A stretch of 64,000 nucleotides of DNA from Phytophthora sp. 'mugwort' (taxonomy: Eukaryota; Oomycota; Peronosporomycetes; Peronosporales; Peronosporaceae). The position numbers and the translations under genes are program-made. This document shows, one piece after another, positions 1 to 10,054 of this stretch. Position 1 is the stretch's first letter; each line of letters opens with the position of its first letter. The notes under the pieces are model-generated. The model worked only from the letters and a program-made list of their open reading frames with translations. It made no database searches and was not told the DNA's origin. The DNA lies in contig JAUCEF010000005.1 in assembly GCA_033558025.1 (NCBI GenBank), positions 1,426,001 to 1,490,000 on the forward strand, in the 5' to 3' direction.

Positions 1-13
1 CTGGAGTGGACTC

Positions 14-1185
14 TTACCTCAAGAGTACCACCTCTGCGATTTCTCTAGCCTTCAGGTCGGCCAGGAAATCTGTTGGCGTCAACTCTTCGAGGTTCAGGAG
101 CTCTGACACCTCTGGCAGCGGCTCTAGCTGGATGCCGCCTGCCTTGACCCGATGGCCGGTCTCGCCGTCGAGGATGTGATAACACCCTTCGACAGGCTGC
201 GTCGGAAGAGCCCGGGCCCTGGGTTCCGAGTCGCTTGAAGCGACTCTAGTCTGAAATGACTTCAGACTCGACTTGCGGTGTCGATTATGTCGTCGACGGC
301 GACCGTGACGTGGTACTTCGTTACCCACGTCTATGGACGTCTCATTGACGAAGTCCAAAGCTTCTAGAGCTTCGTGTGGAACGAGTTACCCACACAGGAA
401 GCGCATTCCGCCACTTCTTCTTCAGTTATGGTCTGGTCGACCTGGTGTGGAACATGGTTACCCACACAGGAAGCGCATTCTGCGCCTTCCTCGCCAGTTT
501 CTGTCGAGATGACTCGGTGTGGAACATGGATACCCACACAGGAAGCACCTCGCGTGTCTTCCTCGCCAGTTTCAGTCTGGGTGACTTGGTGTGGACCTAG
601 GATACCCACCTGGTCGGTGCCTCCGGGCACCGCCACTCTTGAAGCCTCAGCCGTCGGTCTAGATTCCGGCGGGGGTCGAGGGCTATCCTGCAAGGACTGC
701 CGCATTCGACCAGGTGCAGCTTCTGCTGCCACCGTTTCTAGGGAGTCGCTCAATACCCGGCGGCCCCCAAAACTTCACTGGATGCTCTTGCATCCCGGCG
801 CCCCTTCCGGATGCCCCAGTTCCTGGCAGAGGTGGGAGCATGACTCACCAATGCTCTGCCAGTAACTGCGGGCTGGCTGGACCCGATGGCTTTGTTTCGC
901 CAATCGATCCATGGCTCATGTTTCTCGAGCCAAGGCATGCCCAGGGGGGATCAAGTCATACTTGTCCATCTCTAGGACAGTATACTGCTCCATACTGTCG
1001 AAGTCCTCGAACTTCACAGCTAGATCCACAAGGATCTTGGGAACGGTAATCACCGTTCCGTCGACCAGTTGTACTGACACTGTCCCGTTGCCTTTCCTTT
1101 CTCGTAAGCCATCGGCCAACTTGCTGCTGCTCTCCGCAATAGTCTGGCGGCGTGCGAAGTTCTTCGACGCCCCGGAGTCTATCAA
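14..1185 (-). pseudogene. Gypsy aspartic protease and protease-RT linker remnant
   Basis: The minus frame 1185-916 contains IDSGASKNFARR, the catalytic D-S/T-G motif of a retropepsin, followed by a beta-rich stretch with VDGTVITVPKILVDL. Downstream on the minus strand come 753-364, with 24-residue tandem repeats, and 358-14, ending LTPTDFLADLKAREIAEVVLL, which looks like the spacer before reverse transcriptase. The parts lie in different frames, so this is a decayed polyprotein. No reverse transcriptase motif is visible before the window edge. Confidence 0.75.
373..600 (-). repeat. Tandem 72-bp repeat (24-residue units) in the gypsy linker
   Basis: On the plus strand ACCCACACAGG recurs at about 388, 460 and 532, a period of 72 bp, followed by a partial fourth copy near 603. 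On the minus strand one open frame reads repeats of about 24 residues, with cores such as CASCVGNHVPHQV and ETGEEGAE. The period is an exact multiple of three, so the repeats keep the frame. Confidence 0.85.
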
Positions 1186-1483
1186 GACTCGGAAGGGATG
1201 GGTATATCAGCGTACACTTGCGTGTACTACTAGCAGCCCAACGCTGCCCTTCTTCGATTCGAGAGTGCAAACACTCCCAGGGGCTAAGTCTCCATGGTGA
1301 GCGCCTCCCGCGCACCGCTCATGAAGACTTAGATCTTCCCCAGTAGGGCGCTCCGCCCCTACTGGTGTCCTGCGTTCCCCTGCCCGTGGGGTCGCGGCCT
1401 TTGCCGGCGACCCTTGAGCGCGACGGGCTTGGGAGGGAAACGCTTTCGTTGTCCCCCCGCAGGACAGGTACGTGCCATGTACC

Positions 1484-2373
1484 CTAGCTTACCACAGCTA
1501 TAGCAACGAATACATGTTGCTCAGCGAGCCCAAGTTCCGTGGGAACTGGCCCGCTCGGGGCCCCACGACTTGGTGTCGCTGCCACTGGCCACATCTTTGC
1601 CGGCGTGCGTGCCTGGCGGTGACTGTACTCCTCTTGGAAAGCGACTTGGATCGCCTCTTCCAGAGTATTGGCCTGCACCCGAAATAGCTGGGTGCGGGCC
1701 GGGCCTACTCTTAGGCCGTCCATGAACACCGTCACTTTAATGTGTTCATGGAGTGGGTTTCCCACGAGGGATGCGGTGAGCTCCCGCATCTCATGGATGT
1801 ACTTGTACAGCTCACCTCTTCCCTACTATGAGTACCGCCAGCGGTCACGCTTCCTGTTTACATGACAGGAAGCGTGACCGCTGGCGGTACTCATAGTTCG
1901 CCGGGAGGAACGCGGCTCTGAGCTGTTCACACAGCTGAGCCCAGGATGCGAAGCATCCAGGCGTTGTCGCTTCCCGCGTATACGACCAACTCTTAGCACG
2001 CCCGCTAAGATTGGAGAGGGCTAAAGCCACTCGGAGGTGCTCCAAGGAGATGAGAGCCCGCATCCATTGCGAGCTCTACTTCTCGCACCCAGAAGTGAAG
2101 GTTTTCACATTCCTTCCCTTCATATGGGTTTACCTTCAGCCTCAGTGGCTTGGGGTAGACCGGTTTCGGCTCTGCGGCCGGAACTTGCAGGTTGCTCTGA
2201 ACATGTTCGATCGGCCTCAGCTCGTACATGTCGAACGCGGTCATGCGTTCGACCTGCTCAGCTTGCGTTGACGACGCCAAGCTGCGCAAGGCATCCATTC
2301 CAAAGATGCCAGTCATCTTACGAACGGACTCGAACTGTGAGTCGTTCAGATGAGGAAACTCATTCCGGTCCAT
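1484..2373 (-). pseudogene. Gypsy gag (capsid) remnant
   Basis: Three successive minus-strand segments make up a gag-like protein: 2373-2005 (start MDRNEFPHLNDSQF, then a proline-rich linker and the start of the capsid region), 2063-1845 (a retrotransposon-gag stretch with WAQLCEQLRAAFLPAN) and 1789-1484 (MRELTASLVGNPLHEH, then FMDGLRVGPARTQLF). They lie in different frames. The second segment stops shortly after YEYRQRSRFL, where a short inverted duplication (1825-1897) is inserted; the third resumes the capsid sequence. It is a recognisable but broken Gag, with no sign of host function. Confidence 0.8.
1825..1897. repeat. Perfect 33-bp inverted repeat with 7-nt loop inside gag
   Basis: Bases 1825-1857 and 1865-1897 are exact reverse complements separated by 7 nt. 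The right arm codes on the minus strand for the gag residues YEYRQRSRFL; the left arm is the same sequence inverted. The structure interrupts the gag frame. Confidence 0.93.
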
Positions 2374-2441
2374 GTTGCTAGGACCCAGAAGTTTCAGGTA
2401 GTAATCCGCGTAGGCGTGGATTGACTACAAGTGCTACCAAG

Positions 2442-2795
2442 TGTGACGGGGCACACAACACCTTGCGCACAGGAAGTGTGACTTCCGGAGAATATACAAA
2501 CTCTCCGTGAACGGCAGTTCACTAGTCCCTGGCTTGTGGGACTGTTACCAAAATTAGGTAGATTTAAGACTGAATATATTTATAGGTGACCCCTTTTAAT
2601 GCATCTACATACTAACTATTAGTCACCTATAAAGTTCCCTAGATGTTATCATATTGAGTGGCTCTGAGGTCTTTGAACCATATCTGTGGTACCTATCCAT
2701 GACGTCATTACCGTCGACGTCATAGTGATGTTTGGCAACATCACTTAGTGTACCCTGGTAGAGTGCCAAGTCACTCTTCATGTTACCCCGTTACA
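2442..2795 (-). repeat. LTR family A, 5' LTR of the gypsy element
   Basis: On the minus strand the repeat starts TGTAACGGGG at 2795 and ends CCCGTCACA at 2442, so it has the TG...CA ends of an LTR with short inverted termini. The copy at 15373-15739 matches it through most of its length in the opposite orientation and is 13 bp longer, mainly near its 5' end. Immediately inside the element the minus strand reads CTTGGTAGCACTTG, in the place of a tRNA primer-binding site; which tRNA is not clear. Confidence 0.88.
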
Positions 2796-2858
2796 GATGC
2801 CCAGCGTTATGGCAGCAACGACGACGACGAATAGCGCAAGTTCAGGAGCCGCGCACCA

Positions 2859-3246
2859 TGTAACGTGTTCCGCTTACTCCGCACGCCGAGTCTGGTTCGT
2901 CCAGTGCTAATTGAAGTCCAAGATCCGGATGGCCGTCGGTCGCCAAATCGTGTCTCCCGCGCCGGTGTAAGCCGTGCTGGCTGCACAACCTATTTTATTT
3001 ATGTTCTAAGCCAATACATCCCGCTCGCAATCACTACTTATGCGTTTGTCCTTGCTGTCCGTCCGTTCATGCAGGTCTCCGGCAACGTCATCCAACTCCA
3101 GGAGCTCGGCGTGCACGCTGGCACCGCCCTATAGCTGAACTGACTTGTGAGCGATCCCCCTACCCGTCTACCTGTCTACCTGTCGTCCGTCCCGCGAGGC
3201 TGCCCGCCTAAGTCATTCTCGTCCGCTTCGTGTCTCGGGTGATGCA
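2859..3246 (-). repeat. LTR family B, apparently solo
   Basis: The plus strand starts TGTAACGTGTTCCG at 2859 and ends near GGGTGATGCA at 3246. It is the inverted counterpart of the LTR at 19979-20355, which ends a plus-strand gypsy element, so this copy is in minus orientation. It begins only 63 bp from LTR A. No gypsy coding sequence adjoins it and no target-site duplication is evident. Identity to the other copy is high but was not counted. Confidence 0.78.
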
Positions 3247-4100
3247 AAACAAAACGCGCTGCTACCACCGAATTCAAGATCCAACTTCAGCGTCATTTAT
3301 GTCGAATTCCTTACTGAGGCGAGGCCCAGTTCTTCTTCTTTTCTCAAAAAAACAAAAAACAAATCAGCGCCACGCGTGGCATTCGTTGGTTCTCCCCTTT
3401 GGATCACAAGCGAGTGTGAAGGGTAAGCGGATGGCTGACACCGTACGTTCTCCTTCTCTTCCTGGCCTTGTGTGGCTTACTGCCAAACCTTGCTAATGTT
3501 GCTTGCTATTTGACAGACGAAACGATCGCTTGCTGACGACCCCCCCCCACACACACAAGGATGGCGATTCGCCAGCAGCGCTGGCCCACACGACAGCCTC
3601 GGAGGTGGCTCGAGTACGTGAGAAGCGGCAATAGCTTTGAGAAGCGGCTTTGCTGAGCGTCCCCCGCTATCAGTCTACGACCCCGCGAAGTTGGACGCGC
3701 GCCGGACGGAAAATCAAGCTCGATCACGCCTGGAGAAGGAGGCGACACGGCTCGTGTTCGCAGGGCGGAATATGCTGACTAGCAGCGGAAAAGCTGCGCC
3801 GTGGAAAGCGATGAAAATTGTCCTGGTTCCAAGTGTGAGCAAGGCCGGTTGGAGGAAGGCAAAGCGCTTGTGGTATTTGACAAATGCGTCCGATACGGAC
3901 GACAGCGTCTAAAACGAAGTCCTTTCAACATTCGATGAAGCCGACCGCGAGCAGTCTTTGAGTGGTAACGGTGATGCGAACAATGAGGAGAATGCCCTTC
4001 TTCTGACCGAAGATGATGCTGACACTGGTTCAGCAGATACAATGGTCGAGCGCGAGACTTCACAGCAACCAACGGTGAAGACAGTGCTGGAGCAGTAGCC

Positions 4101-5303
4101 ATGGGCGGAGACAGCGATGAGGAAACGGACGATCTTGATTATTTCTCTGCCAGAACGTCACCGAATAAACGCCGAAATTTTCCCGGAAAAGCTCGATCTT
4201 CGCGTCAACGTAACTGCTCCGATGTAGTCGGCTTAAAGACGAGGCTTGACTCGTGGGAGGCGTTCTACGAGGTATTTGACCATGTTCCAAGCCGAAACGT
4301 TCCAGCCGTTGTCAAAGCGCACGAGTACATCCGTCAATCTTCGGAACAAAGAGATCCTCCGTTCGGTTAAGGCAAGAAGGCGTGCGGGAAAGCAGGCCAG
4401 GAAAGATGTCGTATTGGCTCTTGAGAAACGGAACATTTACTTTAAGACGCTGGTTTGTACGAACGGTCATCTTTATGACCCGAAGAGAAACATAAAACTC
4501 CGTCATGGAAACGTTCGAGGCACGAAGTGTGGTACCCGACTTATTTGCGCATTACGTCGATGCTTAGCGGCAGTCGGATTTTGAGTGTAAATGCATCTGG
4601 TATTCATAACCACGACCCTCAACTAACATATCTGGTCTAGTTAAGCTGAGAACATGACGGTGACGGACCCAGAGCTGACGAACAACATGGCGGTGTTGCA
4701 CAAGGCTGGAGCCAGTGCACAGAGGATAGTGCAATTTCTCCGCAGGCGAACAGGTGAAGGTTTGGTACGATATGGTGAGTTTTCGTTTTTGAACTATGTT
4801 TGGAATACGTTTGGTTCTGGTCCGTAGGCAAGACAATGCGATTGCGAGACGTCCTTAACACGGAGCGACGACACAAGAGTAAAGAGCAGATAGGCTTGAG
4901 CGATGCGCAACAAACGTTTGATGTGCTTGACGAGTTTTGCCGTCAGAACAGAGGAAACTCGGCTCAGGTGCTCGTGGATCCTGACACTTCTGTCCAACTT
5001 TCCAGACGGCGAGGATGAAACGCTTGTTCGAGGCATTTTTTTTTTCGGAGGGTTACCCTTGTCGACACCACACATGATACCAACGTGAACCGTTACAAGA
5101 TTTTTAGCTTCGTAGTCCGCACGTGTTCAGAAATGTATGTTTGTGGGCTGCATGTGTATGTTCAATACGCCACTCATCTGACTAGACTCAAGGGTCAATA
5201 CGTTCATCATGATATAGTTGCCAGCGAGGACAAGGTGAACCTGGAGAGTATCGTGGATATTTTTAAGGAAAACAATCCGGACTGGGCGAAGATCGAGTTG
5301 TGA
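4101..5303 (+). pseudogene. MULE FAR1-like and early DDE region, frame-broken
   Basis: The piece ending near 4584 reads SKRTSTSVNLRNKEILRS and LVCTNGHLYDPKR, typical of the FAR1/WRKY-like region of these transposases. The next piece (from about 4669) reads NNMAVLHKAGASAQRIVQF; a likely intron with GTGAGT near 4770 and CCGTAG near 4828 leads to MRLRDVLN. About 5050 a frame reads RVTLVDTTHDTNVNRYKIF, which holds the first catalytic aspartate (VDTTH). A T-run at 5037-5045 marks one frameshift. The region is not translatable as one protein. Confidence 0.68.
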
Positions 5304-5755
5304 TGTCGGACAAGGCTGTTCATGAAAAATCAATCCTAGAGGAAAAGTTTCCTCAAGCGCGCCAACTTTTCTGTCAGTGGCATGTGATCACATGGCTGAA
5401 AAGGCAAGCCGCGCAACTTGTGAAGCCCGTGAAGAAGGAGGTGAAAGCGCACATAAGACTTCTGGTGTATGCTGAGAACGCGGAGCAATATGATCATGCG
5501 AAGGGGGCCCTGCTTCAGAAGCTTGGTGGAGAGAGTCACGAGCTGTACGAGACGTTCATGACAAACTGGGATAATTTGCAGGAGGAGTGGGTGTCTTTCA
5601 ATCGCGGTAACGTTCCTTACCTCACACACAACACAAACAATAGGATCGAGTCGAAATGGGGCGAGATCAAGGACATCATCAATGGCTCGTTTCCGATAGA
5701 CGAGCTACTGCCAATGCTCATTACAATGCAGAATATGCTGAAGAATAGTATCTAG
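5302..5755 (+). pseudogene. MULE transposase core with second Asp and Glu
   Basis: This is the best preserved segment, about 150 residues. It reads MSDKAVHEKSILEEKFPQA, then LFCQWHVITWLKRQAA, the second catalytic aspartate region and the conserved C/H motif. HNTNNRIESKWGEIK near the end supplies the acidic residue expected in third position. With the VDTTH motif upstream all three catalytic positions are represented, but in different frames. The segment stops at 5755 and continues in another frame (NDLKKTRTFRVGSAIESVR, from about 5785). Confidence 0.82.
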
Positions 5756-6015
5756 CTGATTATCACCGGGCTAGAAGCCGGCCTGAACGACTTGAAGAAG
5801 ACCCGAACTTTCCGTGTTGGCTCTGCAATTGAGTCCGTTCGCGTTCGGCAAGCAGTTTCTTTTTGCGACCGGGTAAATGCAGACTACACCGTGGATCTCG
5901 CGAGCGCCAGGGAAGGTGACTCTGACGTCCTAAGGTCAGGAGATGTGCATGAAATCAACACACGGGTACGTTATTTTGTGAAAGTTTTGTTGTTCGCTGT
6001 AACTTCAGTACAACT

Positions 6016-6438
6016 GTGTTAACTCTATCTCGCTTCAAACAGACATGCTCCTCCAACTGTATCTTCATGAAGTCCTTCCGGCTGCCTTGCCGTCATGTGA
6101 TGTACATCAGTCGTACTCGCAACTACGAGAATGTGGTTCTTCCGATGCGTTTTTTTTTCAGCGCGATGGAGCGTACAAAGCTCCTGGAAACAACATTATC
6201 GTCGTCGATGTCCCATACGGAGGATGGCGCTCCAGTTCACACCTACCCATTCCGCGTAGTGTTACGTTGGTTGCAGGACTTCTGCGAATCGATGGAATCT
6301 GGACACGTTGTAGAGTTTGCTCAGCAAGAAGTTCCTGTGTTTCCGGGGTTATCTCAGATCCCTACGATGAGCGGAGCGCGGCTCTCAGATGTTATCCATG
6401 GCTGGTACGTCTCGAGCTATCGACAGCAACGACGATGA
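6016..6438 (+). pseudogene. MULE SWIM zinc-finger segment
   Basis: The frame reads CSSNCIFMKSFRLPCRHVMY, a CxCx(n)CxH-like SWIM zinc finger normally found C-terminal to the DDE core of MULE and FAR1-type transposases. An apparent intron precedes it (GTACGT at about 5966 to CAAACAG at about 6042). After the finger the frame continues as weakly conserved sequence and stops at 6438. It belongs to the same element as the transposase core 250 bp upstream. Confidence 0.7.
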
Positions 6439-7529
6439 TGACATCAACCTGGCTCGCGGTATTGGAGCCGAGATGGTCATGGAGGCCAGCCGCGAAGGCA
6501 ATCCAACTTCCACGTGTGGCGTCGGCGAGAAGGTTGATACAGCAGAGGATTCAGCGCTTGAAGATGGCAACGTTGAAGCAGTGCACGTACGGGTGGCCCC
6601 CAACCTTCACCGATGCCTGCCGAATCTACACCGAACTCAGCACAACCTGGCCAAGCAACAAAGGATACCGCATGGAAGATAAGTTGGACTTTTGTACATC
6701 GGCCGTGGTCAATGGCATGACCAAGGCTTAGCGAAAGCAGGTCCAGGCACGAAAGGATCGCGAAGAAGCTTTTCGCTTAGCAGCCGAATATCGCAGAGGA
6801 AGGCCTCGTAAGAACTGTCACTTTTGACGAGGTGGCCGCACTTTTTGACGGTCCCTACAGTCTTTTCCGTTAAAAGCGATGGTGGCTGCTCTGTGCTGCC
6901 AAATGCTGAGATTGGTGGGAAAAAAATCCTGCGAACTCGAGCCGATGGTTTAGATATTCCAGTTATCAAGGCTATTTTTCAGCAGCCGAAGGTGATGGAG
7001 GCGATTGTGCGATCAAGTTACGACAGGGCATCGATATACTAGCTTACTGGTCCGACTATGGATATGCCATGTTAAATCAACTGGATGGGATGGCTACAAT
7101 TCTGGAAGCTCGTAGCTGTTTCATATTGATGATGCGCCCGGCCGGATGGATTCGAGACGTAGCATGGCGTGTTGCAGACCTTTGGGACAGCCATTCTCAG
7201 ATACTAGTCACGTGACTAAGGTATGTTGCACGCAATTTGGATCGAACAAACTCACCTTCTAACTATTCATGCCAGCCATAAAGAAAGATCACACGGGGTA
7301 CGGGTGCAAACACTCAACCTCAGCGTAAACCGCGTGTCTGGCGAACATATTGGCGGGCATCAGTTGCTCGTCTTCCGTGAGAACTTGTGGCTGCGCACAA
7401 CATCCATCTTGGTGTCGCTGCTGGTGCTACGCAGACGTGAGCATCATTTGCCCCGCTTACTATGATTTCGTGCTGACAGAGTAGCAGCGGCGTGTTGCAG
7501 GAGGATTCCGATCAAGTAATTCGAAGTAC

Positions 7530-7810
7530 AAAGTGAGTGATCGCGGTCATCCATATCAATCGTCACTGTGTGGTGTTCCTCGTCGACAAAACCATCGGCA
7601 AGAACACGAACAAGGCCACTTGCACATGTTTGGTCCCCTTCAGAGCCGTTTCAACTACAAGATTATCGAGAAGAGCGTGCGAAGAGAGGTCGAGGTGGGG
7701 CTAGCAACTGGAAGGCAGGCTCGCGTACAGAAAGGTTGAGTGATTTACGCAGCAAGACCTCAGATCATGCGGCGTGTGGTGCCTTGCCATACTATAGATG
7801 CTGCTTTTGA
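7530..7810 (+). pseudogene. Ulp1-like (C48) cysteine protease remnant of the MULE
   Basis: One frame reads HCVVFLVDKTIGKN and, about 70 residues on, another reads QQDLRSCGVWCLA. In Ulp1/SENP (C48) proteases the catalytic cysteine sits in a D-x-x-x-C-G-V context preceded by Q, which this matches. The two pieces are in different frames with stops between, so it is a relic. Ulp1-like C-terminal domains are known in some MULE families of plants and oomycetes; a better copy lies at 14836-15196. Confidence 0.5.
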
Positions 7811-8890
7811 GTCACTCCTCGTGGGAAGGCTGTCTGTACAACCATGCGCCTTATTTGCGCATGCGATGCTTGTACAAGGCTATAGCTTTTATAGGAACGG
7901 AGGCAGCTTAAAAGGTTAAATGCAACGTCAACTCATGTTAGTTTCGGTGCGACCGAATGTCAAATTTTGGTGACACCGAAATGGTACCGAAAATACGCGA
8001 GATGGTTGCACGAAAACACGTTAAAGTCGCACAATTCCGAAAACTAGGTTTGAGCCGAAATGACTGACACAAGTTGATGTTCGTTGCGCACACTAAAACG
8101 AAGATAAAGTAAATTTACCCTAGATGATGAGTAATGTGATCCGCATCTATTTTCAGGCTGCCAAAGCCAAGACATGCGTATGAATAACGACATGCAAAGT
8201 GCAGACTAAAAAAGCTAGCATGTAGCCGTGCTGCACACAAAGAATATTTTTTTATTTTTAGCGAATCAGGTGCGAGTATGTTCATTTATTTAGCGAATCC
8301 CAGCAAGAACAAAATCGAGTGGACGGCGTAAAATGCGCCTCCTGCGAGCTAAAACTAAGCTTACTTCTTAAATGGTGCGAAAGCGGCAGCGCTACACGAT
8401 AAAGGAGAAGCGCGAAGGAGTGCTGCTCGCCACCCAAGTTGGGGTTGGCGAAGCAGCACGCTAGCTCCAGCGGACACGAGGCACAGTTTTCGGGTGGTGG
8501 AACCAGGCTGACCGCCCTGTTCGCCTTTCGCGGCAATTCTCAATCGTCGACGCTCAAGGGGCAGGGGCGCAAGGAAGTATTTATTAGCGTCTCAGCCCTT
8601 GTGACGTTCATGAAAGATACACACAGAGATAGATATTTTGCAATGATACCTAATAGGGACCACTAACATATATACTGACTTTGTTATACTTTATGCTATT
8701 TATGCCTTTTCAACGCATTCAATGATCGATACATGTGGCTGCAGGAGCCGAACTGGTGTGCGCGGTACATGGGGGGAGCACAAAACAAAAGTCTTGAGCC
8801 GTAACTTATGAGAATGTGCTCACGTATCTGCAAGGGGTGAAACATGTTTTGGTGCTGAGACCTTCGTTTTCTATATAAATTAACCTTGTT
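7811..8890. other. Non-coding, repeat-derived stretch
   Basis: No protein family was recognised. Around 7938-8070 short motifs such as TTTCGGT and ACCGAAA recur in both orientations, suggesting the end of a decayed DNA transposon. An open minus frame at 8361-8543 has no recognisable features. Confidence 0.4.
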
Positions 8891-8894
8891 TTAA

Positions 8895-9660
8895 TTGATA
8901 CTTGTTTTGTGCTATGGCGTTTCGCCGCAAAAGCCGAAAGAAGCCAAAATACCGACTGCAAAGCTGCTAGAGAAGGGAAGCGGAGTTTCGTCTAACGGTT
9001 TTGAAGGCGTACAGTACATAGAGTCATACAGCGATCTACAGTTTCGACGAAACTGCAATCATTTTGACTTGCCGCCGGCTCACGTTTGGGCTCTCAAAGG
9101 ACGCAAGGATCTGGTCGAATTGCTAAGATGACGAAGCACACTGGCAGAATGACAGCAGTGCTTACAGTTCGCGGTGATGGTACGTTTCAACGTTTTTTTA
9201 TTAATGTCAAAACTTATATTTTCGGATTACTTCGTTCGTGTTGTTTACTGATTCCCCTTCATCATTCGGGGGAAACTCAGCGGAGACATCGAAGGCCAGG
9301 AGTTACCCCATTACCCGACTAGCCACTCGTACACCGTGCAGGAGCACTTGTGGGTGGACGCAGTTGGCTGGCGATTTATGTAGAACATTTGTTTAAATAC
9401 GAAATTGACGGCCCCGCTACCCTCCTTCTCGAATAATTTGACACCCCCGTTCCTGAGAAGTATCAGCGGGTCGTTGCCGAGAAGGCAAACGCTACGGTGG
9501 TCCCTTTTTATCTAATACGGGAGCGGATTATTAAGCGCTGGACGTCGGCGCGATGGGGCCACTAAAGGCGGATATCCGGTCGAGGTTTTGCGGGATTACC
9601 GGGGGCACTGTCAATGAGCAGTGCCTCCGTGCAATTAAATCTACCATTGCTGGTTGGGAC
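8895..9660 (+). pseudogene. pogo/DDE_1-superfamily transposase fragment
   Basis: Successive frames read IYSFDETAI, LPPAHVWALKGRKDLVEL, MTKHTGRMTAVLTVRGDG, HLWVDAVGW-like and VPEKYQRVVAEKANATVVP. This is the order of the DDE_1 (pogo/Tigger/Jerky) catalytic region: the first Asp lies in SFDET, and the LLLE-F-D stretch just before VPEKYQ corresponds to the second Asp region. Frameshifts and a stop at that second position show it is dead. Its 3' side is close to the left terminal repeat of the next element at 9793. Confidence 0.65.
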
Positions 9661-9792
9661 GAATTAGACTAAGATAACCGTAATTTGCAGCTTGGTAAAG
9701 CAATTCCTAGGTATCCGAAGGTACTGATCTGATAAAAGCACCTTTTTTACGCACCACATGGAAAATTTCAGTTTGTTTTTGAACAAGCAGTA

Positions 9793-9817
9793 TCCGTATT
9801 TCCGGAGTTCCGTGCCA
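9793..9817 (+). repeat. Left terminal inverted repeat of the pogo-like element
   Basis: This 25-bp sequence is identical to the reverse complement of 11778-11802 and is preceded by TA at 9791-9792. Confidence 0.88.
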
Positions 9818-10054
9818 CTTTTTAGGTCGCGCAGAACCCACGATCGAGTCGTACTAAATGAAAGCTGAAGGCACCGCATAAAGAGGTTGCGATCGTACAC
9901 ACGACGTAGCTGCATGCGTCTGGAGCACCGTTAAAGCGACAATGTAAGTGAGATAATCGCCGTCTCAATTTTACAGAGTTCCGCGACGGTTGTTACTCTT
10001 CGCGTATTAACTTGAAATATATATTGACGCTGACGTTGTATACTATACGCAGCA

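Larger units (their letters stand above)
1..2795 (-). mobile_element. Ty3/gypsy retrotransposon, 5' part (LTR A, gag, protease, linker), degenerate
   Basis: Read on the minus strand, a 354-bp LTR (2795 to 2442) is followed by gag pieces (2373 to about 1484), a retropepsin segment (about 1185-916) and a linker region running off the window at base 1. The order LTR-gag-protease fits a Ty3/gypsy element; reverse transcriptase and integrase would lie to the left of the window. The coding region is split over several frames and carries a fold-back insertion at 1825-1897, so this copy is inactive. A second LTR of the same family lies at 15373-15739 in the opposite orientation. Confidence 0.85.
3640..7810 (+). 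mobile_element. MULE-type DNA transposon (FAR1-like, DDE, SWIM, Ulp1-like remnant)
   Basis: Successive plus-strand pieces follow the order of a large oomycete MULE protein: an acidic N-terminal region (about 3700-4090), a FAR1-like DNA-binding region (about 4250-4620, with LVCTNGHLYDPKR), the transposase core (about 5050-5755), a SWIM zinc finger (about 6040-6150), a GRPRKN basic segment (about 6800) and an Ulp1-like cysteine-protease remnant (about 7530-7810). Many frameshifts and stops separate them. Terminal inverted repeats were not found, so the boundaries are approximate. Confidence 0.78.
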
